Assembly (NCBI GenBank): GCA_013339895.1
Contig: JABACO010000013.1
Location: forward strand, 1,053,595 to 1,117,594
DNA: 64,000 nucleotides
Direction of reading: 5' to 3'
DNA from: Ephydatia muelleri
Taxonomy: Eukaryota > Porifera > Demospongiae > Spongillida > Spongillidae
Below the pieces are notes generated by a model. That model did no database searches and was not told the DNA's origin. It saw only the letters and a list, made by a program, of their open reading frames with translations. The translations under genes were made by a program, and so were the position numbers. Numbering within the stretch: position 1 is the stretch's first letter; the number at the start of each line of letters is the position of its first letter. Shown piece after piece: positions 60,320 to 64,000 of this stretch.

Positions 60320-63004
60320 TACATTTACATATGTTTATGAGAGAGAGAGAGTGTGTGTGTACATGTTTGTACATGAGTCTATCCAAATGTTGAGACGTTG
60401 TGTGCAATTCATTAGCAACTACATTAAACTGTCGAGAAGGGGGGAGTAGAGTTTCATACCTTGTTCTGTGTTTAGTTTTATTACAATGTTTTATCTGCCA
60501 AATGTCTTCATAGTAGTCTGATAATTTTATCCTTCCCTCCCTCCCTCACCCTCTCTCTAGTCGAGGCTATTCCATGTGCCCTATATGCCTTCCTTCACTG
60601 CTGTGACAAGTCCTTTGAAGAACTGATTCCATATGCCATCAGCCTTGGAGGGGACACAGACACAATTGCCAGCATGGCTGGGGCCATAGGTGGGGCTTTC
60701 TGGGGTGAGGAAAGCATTCCAAAGGAGTGGATTAAGAGCTGTGAAAGCTTTGAAAAAGCCCAGAGTCTGGCAGACCAGCTGTTTGACATTGTGGAGTCAG
60801 TGGAGTCATTCAGTGTGCCAATGAAGTCACCAGATCTTCCATCAGATATGCCAGTGAAGTCACCAGATGTGCCATCAGTTGCGCCAGTGAAGTCACCAGA
60901 TGTGCCATCAGTTGCGCCAGTGAAGTCACCAGATGTGCCATCAGTTGCGCCAGTGAAGTCACCAGATGTGCCATCAGATGCGCCAGTGAAGTCACCAGAT
61001 GTGCCATCAGATGCGCCAGTGAAGTCACCAGATGTGCCATCAGATGTGCCATCAGATGCGCCAGTGAAGTCACCAGGTGTGCCATCAGATGCGCCAGTGA
61101 AGTCACCAGATGTGCCATCAGATGCACCAGTGAAGTCACCAGATGTGCCAGTGAAGACACCAGATGTGCCATCAGATGCACCAGTGAAGTCACCAGATGT
61201 GCCATCAGATGCGCCAGTGAAGTCACCAGATGTGCCATCAGATGCGCCAGTGAAGTCACCAGATGTGCCATCAGATGCGCCAGTGAAGTCACCAGATGTG
61301 CCAGTGAAGTCACCAGATGTGCCATCAGATGCGCCAGTAAATTCACCAGATGTGCCATCAGATGTGCCAGTGAAGTCACCAGATGTGCCATCAGATGCGC
61401 CAGTGAAGTCACCAGATGTGCCTGTGAAGTCACCAGATGTGCCATCAGATGCGCCAGTGAAGTCACCAGATGTGCCATCAGATGTACCAGTGAAGTCACC
61501 AGATGTGCCATCAGATGCACCAGTGAAGTCACCAGATGTGCCATCAGATGTGCCTGTGAAGTCACCAGATGTGCCATCAGATGTGCCATCAGATGCGCCA
61601 GTGAAGTCACCAGATGTGCCAGTGAAGACACCAGATGTGCCATCAGATGCACCAGTGAAGTCACCAGATGTGCCATCAGATGTGCCTGTGAAGTCACCAG
61701 ATGTGCCATCAGATGTGCCATCAGATGCACCAGTGAAGTCACCAGATGTGCCAGTGAAGACACCAGATGTGCCATCAGATGCACCAGTGAAGTCACCAGA
61801 TGTGCCATCAGATGCGCCAGTGAAGTCACCAGATGTGCCATCAGATGCGCCAGTGAAGTCACCAGATGTGCCATCAGATGCGCCAGTGAAGTCACCAGAT
61901 GTGCCAGTGAAGTCACCAGATGTGCCATCAGATGCGCCAGTAAATTCACCAGATGTGCCATCAGATGTGCCAGTGAAGTCACCAGATGTGCCATCAGATG
62001 CGCCAGTGAAGTCACCAGATGTGCCTGTGAAGTCACCAGATGTGCCATCAGATGCGCCAGTGAAGTCACCAGATGTGCCATCAGATGTACCAGTGATGTC
62101 ACCAGATGTGCCATCAGATGCACCAGTGAAGTCACCAGATGTGCCATCAGATGTGCCTGTGAAGTCACCAGATGTGCCATCAGATGTGCCAGTGAAGTCA
62201 CCAGATGTGCTATCAGATGTGCCAGTGAAGTCACCAGATGTGCCATCAGATGAGCCAGTGAAGTCACCAGATGTGCCATCAGATGTGTCAGTGAAGTCAC
62301 CAGATGTGCCATCAGATGTGCCAGTGAAGTCACCAGATGTGCCTGTGAAGTCACCAGATGTGCCATCAGATGCACCAGTGAAGTCACCAGATGTGCCATC
62401 AGATGTGCCAGTGAAGTCACCAGATGTGCCATCAGATGCGCCAGTGAAGTCACCAGATGTGCCATCAGATGTACCAGTAAAGTCACCAGATGTGCCATCA
62501 GATGCGCCAGTGAAGTCACCAGATGTGCCATCAGATGTACCAGTGAAGTCACCAGATGTGCCATCAGATGTGCCAGTGAAGTCACCAGATGTGCCATCAG
62601 ATGTGTCAGTGAAGTCACCAGATGTGCCATCAGATGTACCAGTAAAGTCACCAGATGTGCCATCAGATGCGCCAGTGAAGTCACCAGATGTGCCATCAGA
62701 TGTACCAGTGAAGTCACCAGATGTGCCATCAGATGTGCCAGTGAAGTCACCAGATGTGCCATCAGATGTGTCAGTGAAGTCACCAGATGTGCCATCAGAT
62801 GCGCCAGTGAAGTCACCAGATGTGCCATCAGATGTGCCATCAGATGTGCTAGTGAAGTCACCAGATGTGCCAGTGAAGTCACCAGATGTTCCATCAGATG
62901 TGCCTGTGAAGACACCAGATGTGCCATCAGATGCGCCAGTGAAGTCACCAGATGTGCCATCAGATGTGCCTGTGAAGACACCAGCAGATGTGCGTGTAGA
63001 GTAA
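58907..63004 (+). CDS. ADPRS: ARH3-type ADP-ribosylhydrolase with giant Lys-Ser repeat tail
   Basis: Enzyme that removes ADP-ribose from serine and from O-acetyl-ADP-ribose or poly(ADP-ribose). Exons: 58907-59169, 59226-59436, 59499-59668, 59717-~59757, 59824-~59936 and 60561-63004. The join into the last exon is unresolved; a tiny exon between 59940 and 60550 is likely missing from my model. All metal and catalytic residues of human ARH3 are visible: the loop glutamate (GAYWER, E26), the D62-D63 pair in SYTDDTA, and the C-terminal SLGGDTDTIASMAGA. Other matches are RGYGGSVGTVFSKL, FEGRGSYGNGSGMR and AVNGALLQAMAV. After the catalytic domain (ending about 60800) the same exon continues in frame for ~720 residues of VKSPDVP plus SD(A/V)P modules to a stop. 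Known ARH3 proteins of about 360 residues lack this. The start lies only 200 bp after the upstream gene's stop, so the promoter is compact or shared. Confidence 0.9.
60268..60318. repeat. (TG)n microsatellite in ARH3 intron
   Basis: About 23 TG dinucleotides in the intron before the last ARH3 exon, followed by (GA)n and more TG. Confidence 0.9.
60827..62996 (+). repeat. Coding minisatellite, 21-bp plus 12-bp modules (mostly 33-bp period)
   Basis: Units GTGAAGTCACCAGATGTGCC-A (VKSPDVP, 21 bp) alternate with TCAGATGCGCCA (SD(A/V)P, 12 bp). Some 12-bp modules are skipped or doubled. There are about 65 units in all. Every module is a multiple of three, so the frame never breaks; for the same reason all six frames stay open, and the minus-strand ORFs here are artefacts. 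Rare variants (KT, NS, MS, SVS) let individual copies be told apart. Confidence 0.95.
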
Positions 63005-64000
63005 TGTGGCAGGGCTCCTCTGTGTGTACACTGTATGTAACTGTGTGATGTGTCTGTGTGTGTGTTTGTGTGTGTTTCCGCTTTGAAATGTAATCCAGTC
63101 AATCCTCCCCTCCCTCTGTCCCAATGTATATCCCAGTCTCACAGGTCAGCGCTGACTGGGTACAAGGTACAACGGTGGGAAAGTACTTTCTCAACCATGT
63201 CCTCATCCCAGCCTTATTAATTATTCAAATTAGCCGCCCCCGCCCCACCTAATCGTAGCGGTGGTGTAGTCCATTGGGAATCTGGGTCTGGGCACGAGAC
63301 TACGCACACCCTCGCCAAGTCCTGTATCCGCCCCCAATAGCGGATACTTTACACGGCCACGCGTCTGAATATGATTCGCTACCCAAAGGACGACATAATT
63401 TCCAATACGGTTTGTAAATTTGGGGATAATTAACGGCTGAAACGAACCTGTTAAGATCAGACGCGAAGAAAACTGACCGTGTACTCACGTGACGAGCTGG
63501 GAACTGTTGTCAAGAACACACTACTAGTGCCAGTTAGCTTGCAACGAGTGTCATGCATGCTTTCACAGCGCTTAAAATTTAACGACTAGAAAATGGAGAG
63601 GGCGGGAGGTAAAAAGCAACATTGCGCATTTTGACGGCGATAGGAGAGGCTGATAATGTGGTTGGAAGACGTATGTACAAGTAATCGAAGCAAGGGTCTT
63701 AGAGCTCCTCAAGTTAACGCCTTTTAGGTATACCAATACAATGCGACATAAAGTACAGCTTTTAATTAATTGGGTTTATGAACCTAAAAAGATTATTAGT
63801 AGCTTAATATAGAACAACTAAAGATAACTACGCCTTTAATTGGCTTTGATTAATCACTGTTACAGAATTACCAAATCAAGGTTGTTCATCATTTCATACT
63901 CGAAATAGAAATTTATTTTGTGATTTTTATCTTTAACTTGAATAAATGAATCACGATGATACATCTTAATATTTCACTATTGAACATGAACATGTAATGT
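63005..64000. other. 3' flank of ARH3; no gene seen
   Basis: It starts with TG-rich 3' UTR-like sequence, then unique DNA. From about 63700 it becomes AT-rich, with several AATAAA/ATTAAA-like words but no convincing ORF. A next gene, if any, begins beyond the window. Confidence 0.5.

Noticed and set aside
60595-63102. 835- and 723-residue minus-strand ORFs opposite the ARH3 tail
   Set aside because: The tail's modules are multiples of three and contain no stop in any frame, so every frame is open. The plus frame is fixed by the upstream ARH3 catalytic domain.

Overview
The window reads as nuclear DNA of an early-branching marine animal, most likely a sponge. Genes are packed 200 bp apart or less, most introns are short (about 50-500 bp), and (CA)n/(TG)n microsatellites are abundant. 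The recognisable genes are animal housekeeping genes: PDCD11/RRP5, an ARH3-type ADP-ribosylhydrolase and a phosphatidylinositol-synthase-like enzyme. The species assignment is inference; a cnidarian cannot be excluded by eye.

Layout. (1) 1-10,545, minus: left copy of a very large type-I membrane-protein gene, cut by the window edge. (2) 10.6-17.8 kb: low-density DNA with one intronless, GC-rich CDP-alcohol phosphatidyltransferase gene (minus) and a small TA-flanked MITE. (3) 17.85-22.8 kb: a nest of broken LINE tails carrying a C-terminal CCHC/RHN/PAD...D endonuclease signature, one joined to a hAT-type zinc finger. (4) 23.6-27.55 kb, minus: an uncharacterised gene for which seven exons can be chained in phase, head-to-head with (5) 27,764-43,734, plus: PDCD11/RRP5, 33 exons, predicted 1847 residues, with several introns swollen by pyrimidine-rich minisatellites. 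(6) 43,929-58,707, plus: right copy of the large membrane-protein gene, seen in full (about 38 exons, about 2,870 residues). (7) 58,907-63,004, plus: ARH3 with a roughly 720-residue repeat tail. (8) 63.0-64.0 kb: no gene seen.

The main structural fact is a large inverted duplication. Bases 1-~10,585 are the reverse complement, with differences, of ~43,890-54,660, and the arms flank a ~33-kb spacer holding the other genes. The right copy stays in frame through a long ectodomain, one transmembrane helix and a coiled-coil cytoplasmic part. The left copy has an expanded Thr/Gly-rich linker, an in-frame deletion, and a one-base insertion just before the membrane exon. It may therefore encode a soluble ectodomain or be decaying.

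The most distinctive single object is the ARH3 gene. Its family removes ADP-ribose from serine, and serine ADP-ribosylation favours Lys-Ser sites. Here the enzyme carries about 60 copies of a Lys-Ser-Pro-Asp-containing repeat in its own tail.
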